A stretch of 64,000 bases of DNA from Cystobacter fuscus DSM 2262. Its GTDB lineage: Bacteria; Myxococcota; Myxococcia; Myxococcales; Myxococcaceae. The stretch lies in contig NZ_ANAH02000066.1 of assembly GCF_000335475.2 (NCBI RefSeq), positions 372,001-436,000 of the forward strand, read 5' to 3'. The notes beneath the pieces are model-generated. The model saw nothing but the letters and a program-made list of their open reading frames with translations, was not told where the DNA came from and did no database searches. How positions within the stretch are numbered: position 1 is the first letter of the stretch; the number at the start of each line of letters is the position of its first letter. The translations under genes were made by a program, and so were the position numbers. Below, piece after piece: positions 1 through 9,371 of the stretch.

Positions 1-261
1 CGGAGTGCCCAGGAGGCGGGGCAGCTTCGCGCGGTGCGCGTCATGAAGGTGGGGCAGGGCACGCCCGCGGCCGACGCGGGGCTCGAGGCGGATGATCTGT
101 TGCTGGGCATCAACGAGTGGCCCATCACGAACGTGGACGACGTCCAGCGCCTGCTGGCGCTCGCCACCGGGCCGGAGGTCCGCCTGGAGGTGTTGCGCAA
201 GGGACAGCGCCGCACCTTGCGAGCCCGCACCACGCCTCGCGAGTACAGCAAGGCGGCGTGA
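1..261 (+). CDS. PDZ-domain protein, C-terminal fragment (5' end outside window)
   Basis: The frame is open from base 1, so the gene begins upstream; 86 residues and the TGA stop are visible. The segment GTPAADAGLEADDLLLGIN followed by a Val-rich strand is the core of a PDZ domain of the HtrA/DegP type, which binds C-terminal tails or tethers substrates. The visible part has no catalytic residues, so I cannot say whether the rest is a trypsin-like protease, a carboxy-terminal processing protease or something else. The next gene starts 18 bases downstream on the same strand, and co-transcription is possible. Confidence 0.7.
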   Translation, partial: RSAQEAGQLRAVRVMKVGQGTPAADAGLEADDLLLGINEWPITNVDDVQRLLALATGPEVRLEVLRKGQRRTLRARTTPREYSKAA

Positions 262-279
262 GCACTATGCTCCGCGCCC

Positions 280-1212
280 ATGCGATTCGCCATCGTGGGT
301 TCCGGGGCCGTCGGCGGTTACTTCGGCGCGAAGTTGGTCCAGGCGGGCCAGGAGGTCACCTTCCTCGCGAGGGGTGAGCACCTGGAGGCGCTGAGACAGA
401 GGGGGCTGGAGATCCGTGGCCCGGCCGGAGACGTGCGCGTCCCGGTGCGAGCGGAGTCGGACCCGGCGCGGGTGGGCCCGGTGGACGTGGTGATGTTGGC
501 GGTGAAGACCTACGACATCGCCGGGGCCCTCCCCACGGTGAAGACGCTGCTGGCGGGCGGGGACAAGGCGGTGGTGCTCACCCTTCAGAACGGCGTGGAC
601 AGTCCCGACGAGGTGGCCTCCGCCGTGGGCCGGGAGGCGGTGCTCGGCGGCTCGGCCTACATCTCCGTGGCCATCACCGCGCCCGGAGTCCTCACCCAGA
701 CCGGGATGCACCATCGCATCACGTTCGGTGAGTTCTTCGGGGACACCCCGCGCATCTCCCCACGCGTGAGCACCCTGCGCGACACGCTCGCCGGTGCTGG
801 CATCCACACGGACGCGGTGCCGGACGCGCGCGTAGCGCTCTGGGACAAGCTCGTCTTCCTGGCGCCCTTCGCCGGACTCACCGGCTCCACCCGCCTGCCC
901 ATCGGCCTGCTGCGGACGTATCCGCCCGCGCTCGACACCTATACGGCGGCGGCGTCGGAGATCATCCGGGTGGCCGCCACCGAGGGGGTGACCGTTCCCC
1001 GCAATCCCGAGTCACTCGTCCGCGAGTTGCAGGGCCTGCCTCCGCAGATGCGCGCGTCGCTGCTGGTGGACCTGGAGCAGGGCAAGCGGCTGGAGGTCGA
1101 GGCCCTGATGGGCTCGGTGGTGCGCCGGGGCCGGGCGGCCGGAGTGCCCACGCCGGTGATGGCCACCCTGTACGGAGTGCTCGCGCCCCACGCGGGTGGA
1201 CGTGCACGATAG
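280..1212 (+). CDS. Ketopantoate reductase (ApbA/PanE) family NADPH-dependent oxidoreductase
   Basis: 310 residues, the usual length for 2-dehydropantoate 2-reductase, the NADPH enzyme of pantothenate synthesis in the cytosol. The N-terminal Rossmann motif GSGAVGGYFG (residues 7-16) and the VKTYD segment are present. The C-terminal helical domain keeps the family's Glu (RLEVEALMG). The central helix carries Lys190 in WDKLVF, matching the catalytic Lys. The two Asn that follow it in the E. coli enzyme (KxxxNxxxN) are Leu194 and Ala198 here, so this may be a family member with another substrate rather than true PanE. It ends 33 bases before a convergent gene. The family call is safe; the exact reaction is not. 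Confidence 0.85.
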   Translation: MRFAIVGSGAVGGYFGAKLVQAGQEVTFLARGEHLEALRQRGLEIRGPAGDVRVPVRAESDPARVGPVDVVMLAVKTYDIAGALPTVKTLLAGGDKAVVLTLQNGVDSPDEVASAVGREAVLGGSAYISVAITAPGVLTQTGMHHRITFGEFFGDTPRISPRVSTLRDTLAGAGIHTDAVPDARVALWDKLVFLAPFAGLTGSTRLPIGLLRTYPPALDTYTAAASEIIRVAATEGVTVPRNPESLVRELQGLPPQMRASLLVDLEQGKRLEVEALMGSVVRRGRAAGVPTPVMATLYGVLAPHAGGRAR

Positions 1213-1245
1213 GAGGGCAGGGGACGTCGTTCACGAGCGCGCCCC

Positions 1246-4200
1246 TCATTCCCTGGCCTTCGCCGCCCGCTTTCCCGGCACCACCTCCTCGCCGCGCAGC
1301 AGCAGCGCGGCTTCGGCCTTCGGCAGGATGCGCAGCTGGAACTGCCGCTGGTACCCATCATCGCGGGAGAAGACGCCCCGGTCCGTCACCAGCAGGAGCG
1401 CCGTGGGGACCACGTAGCGTGCCGAGTTGTTGCCGAAGTAATGCACCGCCACCTGGTACGAGCCGCGGGTGGCCTTGCGTGCGTGGTACAGCTCGGGCCC
1501 CAGGCCATTCGTGATGTCCCAGTGCAGCTGTCCACCCAGCCGCGTTCGCATCCGCCGGTAGGAGCACCGCTCGCCGCTCGGCTCCACCACCCACAGGTCG
1601 ATGTCCGTCGAGTCCGAGTTCCAGTGCAGGGTGAGCTGGTAGTCGATGGGCCCCGGCCCCACGAGCTTCGCCAGCTCGCGCCGTCGGGCCTCCAGTGTTT
1701 CCACCTCCGCCCCCGAGAGCCGGGCCTGCTTCGCCAGCGCCATCAGCATCCGGGCATAGTGGTACGCCGCCACCGTCCGGGTCTCCTCCTCATGCCGGGC
1801 CCAGTCTCGAGCCAGGATGATCTCCCAGTCGCGTGCCGCCTCCGCGGGCCGTCCCGCCGCGTCCAGGGCCAGGGCCTCTTCCAGGTAGGATTGCGGCTCG
1901 AAGGGGCGGTTGAGCCGCACGAGCTCGAAGAGCTCCGTGGCGGCCGTGTATTGGCCGAGCGCCAGCAGCCCATAGCCCACCATCCGCAGTGCCTCGGGGT
2001 CCTTCGGCCGCAGCTCCACGGGTGACGAGAGGGCCCGCACCGCGCCCCACGTGTCTCCCGCGAAGGCCCGCTCGCGAGCCACCGCCTCGTACACCATCAC
2101 ATCGTCCTTGTTCTCTCGCCGCGCCCGCCGGTACTCCAGCTCCGCCTGGAGCCGCTCCTCGCCTCCCGCGTAGGGCTCGTCCCGCAGGGGTTGGGCCTTC
2201 AGCCGCGAGCCGAACTCCGCCTGCTTCGCGCCCAGCACCCGCAGCACCTCGCGGCCCGAGTCCGGCACTCCGTCCAGCGCCAACCCCTCCAACCGTTCGC
2301 GCTCCTGGTCCTGCTCGCGCCGCCGCAGCTCCTCCAGCCCGGAGAGGTCCACCTGCTCGTCACGTACCGCGTAGCGCACGTAGTCTTCCTCCGACTCCAG
2401 CACCAGCATGGAGGCACGCGCATTGGCCAGCCGGTAGTGCTGACTGAGCGCCACCACCGTCCGGTCCACCCGCGGGTCCTCCAGCGCCACCAGCCGGGCC
2501 ACCCAGCCCTCCGCCCAGGCCCGCGGAGCGAAGGCACTGTCCCGGTCGCGTGGCAGCGGCACCCGCATCGTCCGCTCCTGGCCGTCCGAGCGCACCACCA
2601 CCGCCAGCTCCGCGGTGCCCTCGTCCATCAGCCGTCCGGCCACCAGCAACTCCTGTCCCGGGAAGACGAGGTGGGGCCGACCCGCCACCACCAGATCCTT
2701 CACCTCCGCGCCGCGTACCTCCACCCGTGCCAGCACCGCCGAGGGCGCCCGGTGCGCACGCGCCGCCGCCGGCACCTCCGAGCCGGAGAGCACGCTCACC
2801 ACCCGGCCGCCGCTCGCCCGGGCCAGCGCGTCGAAGAGGTCCGTGTTCACCGCCGACTCGCCAAAGCGGTAGCTCACCCACCGCAAGGTGTCCGAGGCGG
2901 GGTGGTGCGAGATGAGCGCGTCCACCTGTCCGCGTCCCCAGGTGACGTTGCCGTCCGAGAGCAGGAAGGCCGTCATCCGGCCGCCGCCCGCCGCCGGCTT
3001 CAGCCAGTCGCGGCTCGCCCGGTCCAACTCGCCCAGCATCCCATCCACATGCGAAGCGCCCTCGAGGAAGACCCTCTCCAGCTCGCCCAGGGTCTCCCGG
3101 CGTGCCTCGGGCGTGTTGCGCCGGAAGCCAGGGCCATGCAGCCAGCGCGGCCGCACATCGAAGAGCAGCACCGCGTACTCGGTGAGACTGTCGTCCCGCT
3201 CCAGCAGCGCGCGCAGCAGGGCGCCCTGCAGGGCCCACGCGTTGCCGTCCTCCGCCGAGAGCGAGGTGTCCACCACCAGCACCGCCCGCCCGGTGGGCGC
3301 CGCCCCCTCTCCCGCGATGAAGCTCGAGGGCATCCGCACCCGCGCGAAGAAGGACTGCCCGGGCAGTCCCGCGGGATCCGAGCCCACCAGCACGTCCGCG
3401 TCCGGGCGCAAGGGCACGAGGGCCACCTGCAGCGCCCCATCCCCCGTCAATCGCGGCCAATCCCATACGCGCCAGGGTCCCAGGTCCCGCGGGCTCCCCG
3501 CGGCGGGCAGGACCGTCATCGCGCGGGCGTGCCTCGGGTCCACGTGGATGCGCGCCGACACCTGGAGCGAGCGGCCCGCGTCGGGCGGTAGGGGCCACGT
3601 GTAGCGCAGGTGTTGACCATCGAAGAGGAGCGTCTGCTCGTAGGCGAGCACCACGCGCTTGAGGGACTTCGGAGGCAGGGGGAAGACGCGAGCACTGAAG
3701 GTGGAGGCTCCCGCCCACTCGAGCAGCGCCGGGTCCACGTTGTGCCGCACCACGTCCTCGTACACCTCGCGAGCGCGCTTGTGCTCGACGACCCGCGCTT
3801 CCTGTGGCTGGCCCCACGAGTGCTTCGCGTCCCCGGGGCTCGGCGGGGCCGCGGCCACCAACGCCTCCGCCCTGCCCGAGTCCCCCAGCGGGGGCAACAG
3901 CTCCGCCGACTGGAAGAGCGAGGGCGAGTCCACCGCCACCGCACCCGAGTACAGCGCGAAGCCCGCCACCGTCGCCCCACCCGGCAGCGGGTAATAGAAG
4001 GTACCCTCCAGGGAGCGGGAGGTGTCGTTCTCGAAGAGGTAGTCCACGACCGTGCGTGCGCGAGCGCCCTGGATGTACGTCACCACGCGCACCGCGCGGG
4101 CCTTCAGTGGCTGGTAGTGGCCCTGCTCGTCCTGCACCAGCACCTTGGCCAGGCGGGGGGCGGACTCCACCTTGGGCAGCAACGGCCGGGGCGCCCGGGG

Positions 4201-4758
4201 CTCGCCGGGCTTCGTCTGTCCGGAGGGCTCCTCCTGCTTCGCGGCTTCCTCGGCCGTCTCCCACTCGGAAGCAGGAGCGGGCATCAATGGTGCTTCCTCT
4301 CGCTCGGGTCCCGCCACGCCTCCCAGCACGCCCCCCACCACGCCTCCGATGACGCCCCCCACCACGCCGCCCTCGACGCGACCCTCGCGCGTCCGGTCCC
4401 GCTCCTCCCACCGCCGGACCAACTCCTCGGGAATGGGCTTCGGGTCGGCGACGGCATCACGCAGCGCCGCGATGTCCACCTCCCCCGTGTCGGGGAGACC
4501 CGGGGCGGTGGTGGGCGCGATGAGGCCCGCCTCGGCGAAGGACGCGGGGACATTCGCGGGCACCGGGAGCGGAGGGATGTCGGTGGGGAGGGGCTCGGGT
4601 TCTGGAACGGGATGGGGTTCCGGGACGGGCCGAGGCGGCTGGGGCGCGAGCGAGGCCGTGTCCTCGGGGGCGGGTGGAGTCGTGGCGCCACGCATGCAGC
4701 TCACGGACGCGAGTGCCACCAACAGGAGACCGGAGAGGACAGCGCGCGGAAGGGGCAT
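1246..4758 (-). CDS. Large VIT and von Willebrand factor A domain lipoprotein with DUF2135-like C-terminus
   Basis: 1,170 residues. A lipoprotein signal ends in ASVSC (Cys21), so the protein is probably anchored at the cell envelope. A Pro/Glu-rich stretch and a Gly/Val repeat ([18 protein letters not shown], about residues 128-146) lead into a VIT domain (about 205-370). A VWA domain follows with a MIDAS start DTSLS at Asp497. Residues about 880-1000 look like TPR-type helical repeats. The last 110 residues ([16 protein letters not shown]) resemble DUF2135, a beta-rich domain common at the end of bacterial VIT/VWA proteins. The likely role is metal-dependent adhesion or protein binding outside the cytoplasm; no partner is evident nearby. 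The Gly/Val block could insert in membrane or act as a flexible linker. Confidence 0.85.
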   Translation of the reverse strand: MPLPRAVLSGLLLVALASVSCMRGATTPPAPEDTASLAPQPPRPVPEPHPVPEPEPLPTDIPPLPVPANVPASFAEAGLIAPTTAPGLPDTGEVDIAALRDAVADPKPIPEELVRRWEERDRTREGRVEGGVVGGVIGGVVGGVLGGVAGPEREEAPLMPAPASEWETAEEAAKQEEPSGQTKPGEPRAPRPLLPKVESAPRLAKVLVQDEQGHYQPLKARAVRVVTYIQGARARTVVDYLFENDTSRSLEGTFYYPLPGGATVAGFALYSGAVAVDSPSLFQSAELLPPLGDSGRAEALVAAAPPSPGDAKHSWGQPQEARVVEHKRAREVYEDVVRHNVDPALLEWAGASTFSARVFPLPPKSLKRVVLAYEQTLLFDGQHLRYTWPLPPDAGRSLQVSARIHVDPRHARAMTVLPAAGSPRDLGPWRVWDWPRLTGDGALQVALVPLRPDADVLVGSDPAGLPGQSFFARVRMPSSFIAGEGAAPTGRAVLVVDTSLSAEDGNAWALQGALLRALLERDDSLTEYAVLLFDVRPRWLHGPGFRRNTPEARRETLGELERVFLEGASHVDGMLGELDRASRDWLKPAAGGGRMTAFLLSDGNVTWGRGQVDALISHHPASDTLRWVSYRFGESAVNTDLFDALARASGGRVVSVLSGSEVPAAARAHRAPSAVLARVEVRGAEVKDLVVAGRPHLVFPGQELLVAGRLMDEGTAELAVVVRSDGQERTMRVPLPRDRDSAFAPRAWAEGWVARLVALEDPRVDRTVVALSQHYRLANARASMLVLESEEDYVRYAVRDEQVDLSGLEELRRREQDQERERLEGLALDGVPDSGREVLRVLGAKQAEFGSRLKAQPLRDEPYAGGEERLQAELEYRRARRENKDDVMVYEAVARERAFAGDTWGAVRALSSPVELRPKDPEALRMVGYGLLALGQYTAATELFELVRLNRPFEPQSYLEEALALDAAGRPAEAARDWEIILARDWARHEEETRTVAAYHYARMLMALAKQARLSGAEVETLEARRRELAKLVGPGPIDYQLTLHWNSDSTDIDLWVVEPSGERCSYRRMRTRLGGQLHWDITNGLGPELYHARKATRGSYQVAVHYFGNNSARYVVPTALLLVTDRGVFSRDDGYQRQFQLRILPKAEAALLLRGEEVVPGKRAAKARE

Positions 4759-4915
4759 GGGAGCGGAAGCAAATCATTTTTATTTCCGCCCGGGTGTCAT
4801 GGTTGAGTCATGCGGGCTCCCTGTTCGCGTCACGGCTCTCCGCGCACCGTCCCGAGGATCGATGGGATGGGGATGGGCTGCTGCGCGGCAGCTTCACACT
4901 GGATTCAGGACGACC

Positions 4916-5431
4916 ATGATCGCCACGACACTCTCCGCATTGACGGATTTTCCCTCGCGGCTGGAACAATTCTATCACGCGTTTCCGCGCGAACTGACGC
5001 GCTGGGTACCCGATTCCTGGGAGGGTTGTCCTAGCGAGAACCTGACGGCCCTGGAGCAGATCTGCCACGTGCGCGACATCGAACTCGAGGGCTATCACGT
5101 GCGCTTCGGCCGGTTGTTGAACGAGACCGGGCCGGTGCTGGCCTCGCTGGATACCTATGCTCTGGTCAAGGAGCGCGACTATGCCGCCGCGGAACCCTCG
5201 GCCGTGTTCGCCGCGTTCCGCGCGGCGCGCCGGGCGACGGTGGAGATGCTCAGGCCATTGAGCGACGAGCAACTTGCCCGCGCGGGAACGTTCGAGGGCT
5301 ATGGCCCGGTGACGGTGCGTGGGCTGATTCACTATCTCTGCAGCCACGACCAACAGCATCTCGCGGGGCTGCAGTGGCTCATGGGCAAGGCGGAGTCAGC
5401 GCGTCCCCGCGCGAGGTCCACGCCTGCATAG
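4916..5431 (+). CDS. DinB-family (four-helix bundle, metal-binding type) protein
   Basis: 171 residues from ATG 4916; the open frame extends further upstream, but only this start gives a globular protein. The pattern (LTDFPSRLEQFYHAFP, the EQICHVRDIE helix with His, and CSHDQQHLAGL near the C-terminus) is that of the DinB/YfiT-like superfamily. The three His residues in these helices are the usual metal ligands. Members include thiol-dependent transferases and DNA-damage-induced proteins of unknown function, so the activity is undetermined. The gene is divergent from the VWA lipoprotein gene, 157 bases away. Confidence 0.75.
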   Translation: MIATTLSALTDFPSRLEQFYHAFPRELTRWVPDSWEGCPSENLTALEQICHVRDIELEGYHVRFGRLLNETGPVLASLDTYALVKERDYAAAEPSAVFAAFRAARRATVEMLRPLSDEQLARAGTFEGYGPVTVRGLIHYLCSHDQQHLAGLQWLMGKAESARPRARSTPA

Positions 5432-5575
5432 GTGGTAGGCAACACGTCCAGCACGAAGCGAAATGGGGCCCGCGCTCGTGAGGCTCACGAGCCATGTCCG
5501 CTACATCGGCCGGTGCTGCTTGCCGACCGGCAGTCGCTGACCTGCCTGCCCGCTGCCCGCCTGGGAGCGGCCTGA

Positions 5576-5992
5576 TTACCTTGGTCGCAATGCCTTCCAG
5601 GCACCGGTGGACCACAGCGCCCACCCCATCAGCACGGGTTGGAAGAACAGCCGTAGAAACCGTTTGGTGTCCGTATCGAGACCGAACGCGGAAATGCGCT
5701 TGGCGTACTGGTGCAGATTGCCTGGAAAAATCAGCGCATAGAATGCCGCCAGACCCAGTCCCATGGGGACCTTGTGCCGTGTACCGAGAATCAAGGACAA
5801 CCCGAGTCCGATCTCGACTACGCCCGAGAGCAGGACCACGGTGTCCTTGTCCATGGGCACCCAGTCGGGCACCTGCGCCTGAAAAGGCTCCCGCGAGAAG
5901 GTGAGGTGGCCCGTGCCGGCCCCTGTCATGAATGAGCCCAGAAGCCAGCGGCCCGCGTCTTGCGAAGCTGTTGTCTTGGTTTCGTTCAGCAC
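5576..5992 (-). CDS. DoxX-family integral membrane protein
   Basis: 138 residues if started at GTG 5992, which has AGGAGG five bases upstream; a GTG at 6019 would add nine residues but lacks a site. Four hydrophobic segments are visible (around GRWLLGSFM, VVLLSGVVEIGLGLSLIL, MGLGLAAFYALIF and PVLMGWALW), with the conserved GNLHQY and AFGLDTDTKR loops seen in DoxX-like proteins. The molecular role is unclear; some relatives take part in quinone or sulfur metabolism or redox stress. It lies 60 bases after the stop of the sensor kinase gene on the same strand and is probably co-transcribed with it. Confidence 0.75.
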   Translation of the reverse strand: MLNETKTTASQDAGRWLLGSFMTGAGTGHLTFSREPFQAQVPDWVPMDKDTVVLLSGVVEIGLGLSLILGTRHKVPMGLGLAAFYALIFPGNLHQYAKRISAFGLDTDTKRFLRLFFQPVLMGWALWSTGAWKALRPR

Positions 5993-6052
5993 CGGTTCCC
6001 TCCTCTTGCAGTCCGTCACCGCTCAACGGAGCAACAGGCTGTCCCTCCTTGC

Positions 6053-9000
6053 TTATTCTCCGCCAGACCTGGCGGCCTTGAGCCGTTTCATCCACCGCTG
6101 CAACAGACTGGAGGAACGGCTGGATGGAGTGTCCGCGTAGGCGGATGCCGCGTGGATCCGCACTTCCACTTCCGTGCCCCCCTCCGGCGCACTGAATATC
6201 CGCAGTGCTCCACCCAGGCGCCTGGCACGCTCGAACATGCCCTTGATGCCGTAGCGGCCCGGCTTGCCGTGGTGGTTGGCGTAGATGGGGTCCAGGCCCA
6301 TGCCGTCATCCTTCACGTACAAGCTCAACCGGTGCTCGTCATAGGTCACCGACACGGCGATGGAGCGGGCCTTCGCGTGGCGTACCGCGTTGGCCACCGC
6401 CTCCCGGGCGAGCATGATCAGCTCGTCGCGGGCGGCGGCGCGCAGTGGTCTTTCGTCGCCGGTGACGGAGACGTGGACGAGCAGCTTTCCGTCCGCCACT
6501 TCCCGCGCCGCACAATCGAGCGCCGTGCCCAGCGGCCCGTCGGTCGCGCGCAGATCGGAGACCCGGTCGCGCGCGGCGGTGATCAGGCCCTCGGCCTTCA
6601 CGATCGCTCGCTCCATGTTTTCATTGAGTTCAGGGTCGACGATGCGCCTGGCCACGCTGTCGAACTGAAGCACCAGGCCTTGCACGCCCTGGAGCAGCGT
6701 GTCGTGCAGTTCCCGGGCAATCCGCTCCCGTTCGCGGTGGCGCTCCTCCAGTCGCAACTGGACCTGTTTTTCGATGGCGCGGGCCCTCATCCGGTACGCG
6801 ACCCAGACGAGGGCCAACAGCGCCACCACGCAGGCCACGGCGAACGCCTTCGTCTGGACCAGGGTGGGCTCGATGGTGAAGTCCAGCGTGGCGCCGGTTT
6901 CGTCCCACACGTCGTCACTGTTGGAGGAGACCACGCGGAAACGATAGCGGCCGTGGGTGAGATTGGCGTAGGTCGCCTCGCGCAGCGAGCCGCCGTCGTG
7001 CCACTGGCCGTCCACGCCCTCCAACCGATAGCGGAAGCGTGCCCGGTCCGCCGCCGCGAGCGTGACCGCGGTGTAGCGCAGCGTCACGCTGTGGGTTCCT
7101 TCCGGCAGACGCAGGTCGTCCCCGGCGAGATAGGTCCGGTCGCCGGCCCGCACGCTTTGGATCTCGGTCCGGGGGGGGCGCTCGTTCCTGAGCAACGCGG
7201 TGGGGTCCAGCCACGCGACGCCGCGGTTGGTCGCGAACCACAATCGACCGCGTTGATCCCGCACCGCCGTGGGGACCGAGCCCGCCTGCAGGGCGATGCC
7301 GGGCAGTCCGTCGCGCCAGTCGAGCAGGCGGTAGTTCAGCGCACCACCGGGCCGCGAGAACATGCTTTCGATGTCGCCAGCCTTCACCTGGACCACGCCC
7401 CGCCCGCCGTTCATCCACAGGTCCCCGTCCAGCGACTCGACGATGCCGGTGATGAGACCGAAGGCGGTGTCCTGGCTTTCCAGAATCGTCGCGAAGCGCT
7501 GGCCGTCGAAACGCGCGACCCCGCTTTCGCCGGCGACCAACAGGTTCTTGTCGGTCGCGTGGATCGTGGTGGCGCGGCCGATCGCCAGCCCATCGCCCGC
7601 ACCGTACCGGGTCGAGTGGCCGCCGGACCACCGGACCACTTCGTCCTCGAACGCCAGCCAGACCACGTTGCCGGGACCGAGCGCCATGGCGTTGGGGGCG
7701 GGGCTGTAGCCAAACCGCCTTTCGGGGTGGAGGCCCTCGGGTGTGGCGACGAAGATCCCACGGCCGACGATGGACAGCCACATGCCGTCCTCGCCGTTGG
7801 GGATGAAGGCCACCACATGCGAATCAACGGTGCCGTCGGGGAGTGCGAACTTCCGCGTCGTGTCGCCTACGTGCCGAAACACCTCCCGTCCGTTGAACCA
7901 CCACAGCGCGCCATCGGCGGCGTAGATGGCCGCGCGACTCGGCACCGGACCGACGTAGGCGCGAGGTGGGGCGGGAGGGTCCAGCACCAGCGTGGTCCGC
8001 CGGTTGCCCGCCATCACCCGGGTATCCAGAACCGCGAGCGTGAAGCCCCCTTGAGACGCTGACGCCAGTTCGGGGATGTCCTGCAAGCGCTTCTTCTGGA
8101 AGCCCGCCAGCCCGGCGTTCGTGCCCACCCACACGGTGCCCTCGGTGTCCTCGATCACCGGCACCACCACCGGAGAGGCCAGTCCATCGGGCTGCTCGAA
8201 CTTCTCCAGCGGGTCCGAGGGGCTCAGGCCGCGCCCGGTCGGAATGCTGGCCGGGGAGGGCAGTCGCCAGATGCCGGCACCCCAGACGGTGATCCAGAGG
8301 CTGCCGTCGCGGGCGAACAGCATCTGCTTGGCCCGTGCGAAGGCTGGCGCGCCCGCCGTGGAAGATGACGAAGAAGCGTCGGACGTCGGCGGAGCCGCTG
8401 ACACCGCGGGAGCGGTGCCCGGCGGGACGGACCGGGCATGATCCGGCAGGGGCCGCGTCCCTTGGAGATCCTCGCTCAGCCACAACCGGCCGTCGGAGTC
8501 CTCCGCGAGCACGGCATCTCGGGAGATCGTTTCTCCCGTGTCATGGAACCGCCGCTCCCCCGGACGGAGGAAGACCAGCCGGCGTGACGTGCAGACCCAG
8601 AGCACGCCGCGCCGATCGACGTAGACATAATCCGCGGAGCCGTCGTCGTAGCCCCATTCCTGGCCCACGGCACGCCATTGCCCCGCCTCGTACCTGGCCA
8701 ATCCGCTCGCGGCGGCGGCCCAGAGCACACCGTCCGGGGTGCCGGCGAACCTCAGCACACGGCCAGTCGGCATCCCCTCGCGGGGGCCGAAGACGGTGGC
8801 GCGGCCATCACGCAGTCTCGCCGCGCCTCCGGCGAAGAAACCCAGCCAGATGTCGCCATTGGGCAGCACCTTCAGCGCGTTGATGTTGGAGGAGGGCAGC
8901 CGCTGCCCCTCGCGCAGCGGATAGCGGTCGAAGCGGACACCATCGAATCGATAAAGGCCCATGCCGGTGCCGAGCCAGAGGTATCCCGTGGGGGCCTGCT

Positions 9001-9148
9001 CCAGTGTCCAGATGTCGGCGGGCGCGCCTTCGTTGACCAGGTGCTGGGTGTAGGCGTAGGGGTCGAGGGACGTGGCCGCGGCGTCGCAGGGGCGCAGTGC
9101 AGCGGCCAGTGCGAGCAGGAGGGGGATGAGGGACGACCGGGGACGCAT
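6053..9148 (-). CDS. Hybrid-propeller sensor histidine kinase (NarL/HisKA_3 type)
   Basis: 1,031 residues from ATG 9148, chosen because it starts a Sec signal peptide (MRPRSSLIPLLLALAAAL); an upstream ATG at 9199 would put 17 residues ahead of it. The periplasmic part is a set of two-component-regulator propeller repeats (for example YLWLGTGMGLYRFDG and GTVWVGTNAGL) ending in a Y_Y_Y domain (RFRYRLEGVDGQWHDGG). One membrane helix follows (VACVVALLALVWVAYRM). The cytoplasmic kinase has a HisKA_3 motif ARELHDTLLQGVQGL with phospho-acceptor His815 and an HATPase with DDGMGLDP. No response regulator gene is present in the window, so it is an orphan. The propeller type suggests sensing of a sugar, polymer or other extracytoplasmic ligand. 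Confidence 0.9.
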   Translation of the reverse strand: MRPRSSLIPLLLALAAALRPCDAAATSLDPYAYTQHLVNEGAPADIWTLEQAPTGYLWLGTGMGLYRFDGVRFDRYPLREGQRLPSSNINALKVLPNGDIWLGFFAGGAARLRDGRATVFGPREGMPTGRVLRFAGTPDGVLWAAAASGLARYEAGQWRAVGQEWGYDDGSADYVYVDRRGVLWVCTSRRLVFLRPGERRFHDTGETISRDAVLAEDSDGRLWLSEDLQGTRPLPDHARSVPPGTAPAVSAAPPTSDASSSSSTAGAPAFARAKQMLFARDGSLWITVWGAGIWRLPSPASIPTGRGLSPSDPLEKFEQPDGLASPVVVPVIEDTEGTVWVGTNAGLAGFQKKRLQDIPELASASQGGFTLAVLDTRVMAGNRRTTLVLDPPAPPRAYVGPVPSRAAIYAADGALWWFNGREVFRHVGDTTRKFALPDGTVDSHVVAFIPNGEDGMWLSIVGRGIFVATPEGLHPERRFGYSPAPNAMALGPGNVVWLAFEDEVVRWSGGHSTRYGAGDGLAIGRATTIHATDKNLLVAGESGVARFDGQRFATILESQDTAFGLITGIVESLDGDLWMNGGRGVVQVKAGDIESMFSRPGGALNYRLLDWRDGLPGIALQAGSVPTAVRDQRGRLWFATNRGVAWLDPTALLRNERPPRTEIQSVRAGDRTYLAGDDLRLPEGTHSVTLRYTAVTLAAADRARFRYRLEGVDGQWHDGGSLREATYANLTHGRYRFRVVSSNSDDVWDETGATLDFTIEPTLVQTKAFAVACVVALLALVWVAYRMRARAIEKQVQLRLEERHRERERIARELHDTLLQGVQGLVLQFDSVARRIVDPELNENMERAIVKAEGLITAARDRVSDLRATDGPLGTALDCAAREVADGKLLVHVSVTGDERPLRAAARDELIMLAREAVANAVRHAKARSIAVSVTYDEHRLSLYVKDDGMGLDPIYANHHGKPGRYGIKGMFERARRLGGALRIFSAPEGGTEVEVRIHAASAYADTPSSRSSSLLQRWMKRLKAARSGGE

Positions 9149-9371
9149 GGGCTCTCGGGCAGGCGGCGAAGTATGGCCCATCGCGCACGGTGCTGCCATT
9201 CAGGAGGGGCCCGGCAACGTCGTTGGGCACATGCCAGCCCCCAGCGGGCCCCCCCACGGAACGCTACACCCACTGTGAAGCCAGCAGGGTGTATTTTCTC
9301 TCCGCGTGAAGCGTGACACAGTGCTAAAACAGACACCCATCCCCATCTCTTCTCATCAAAGGTGCTTTTCC

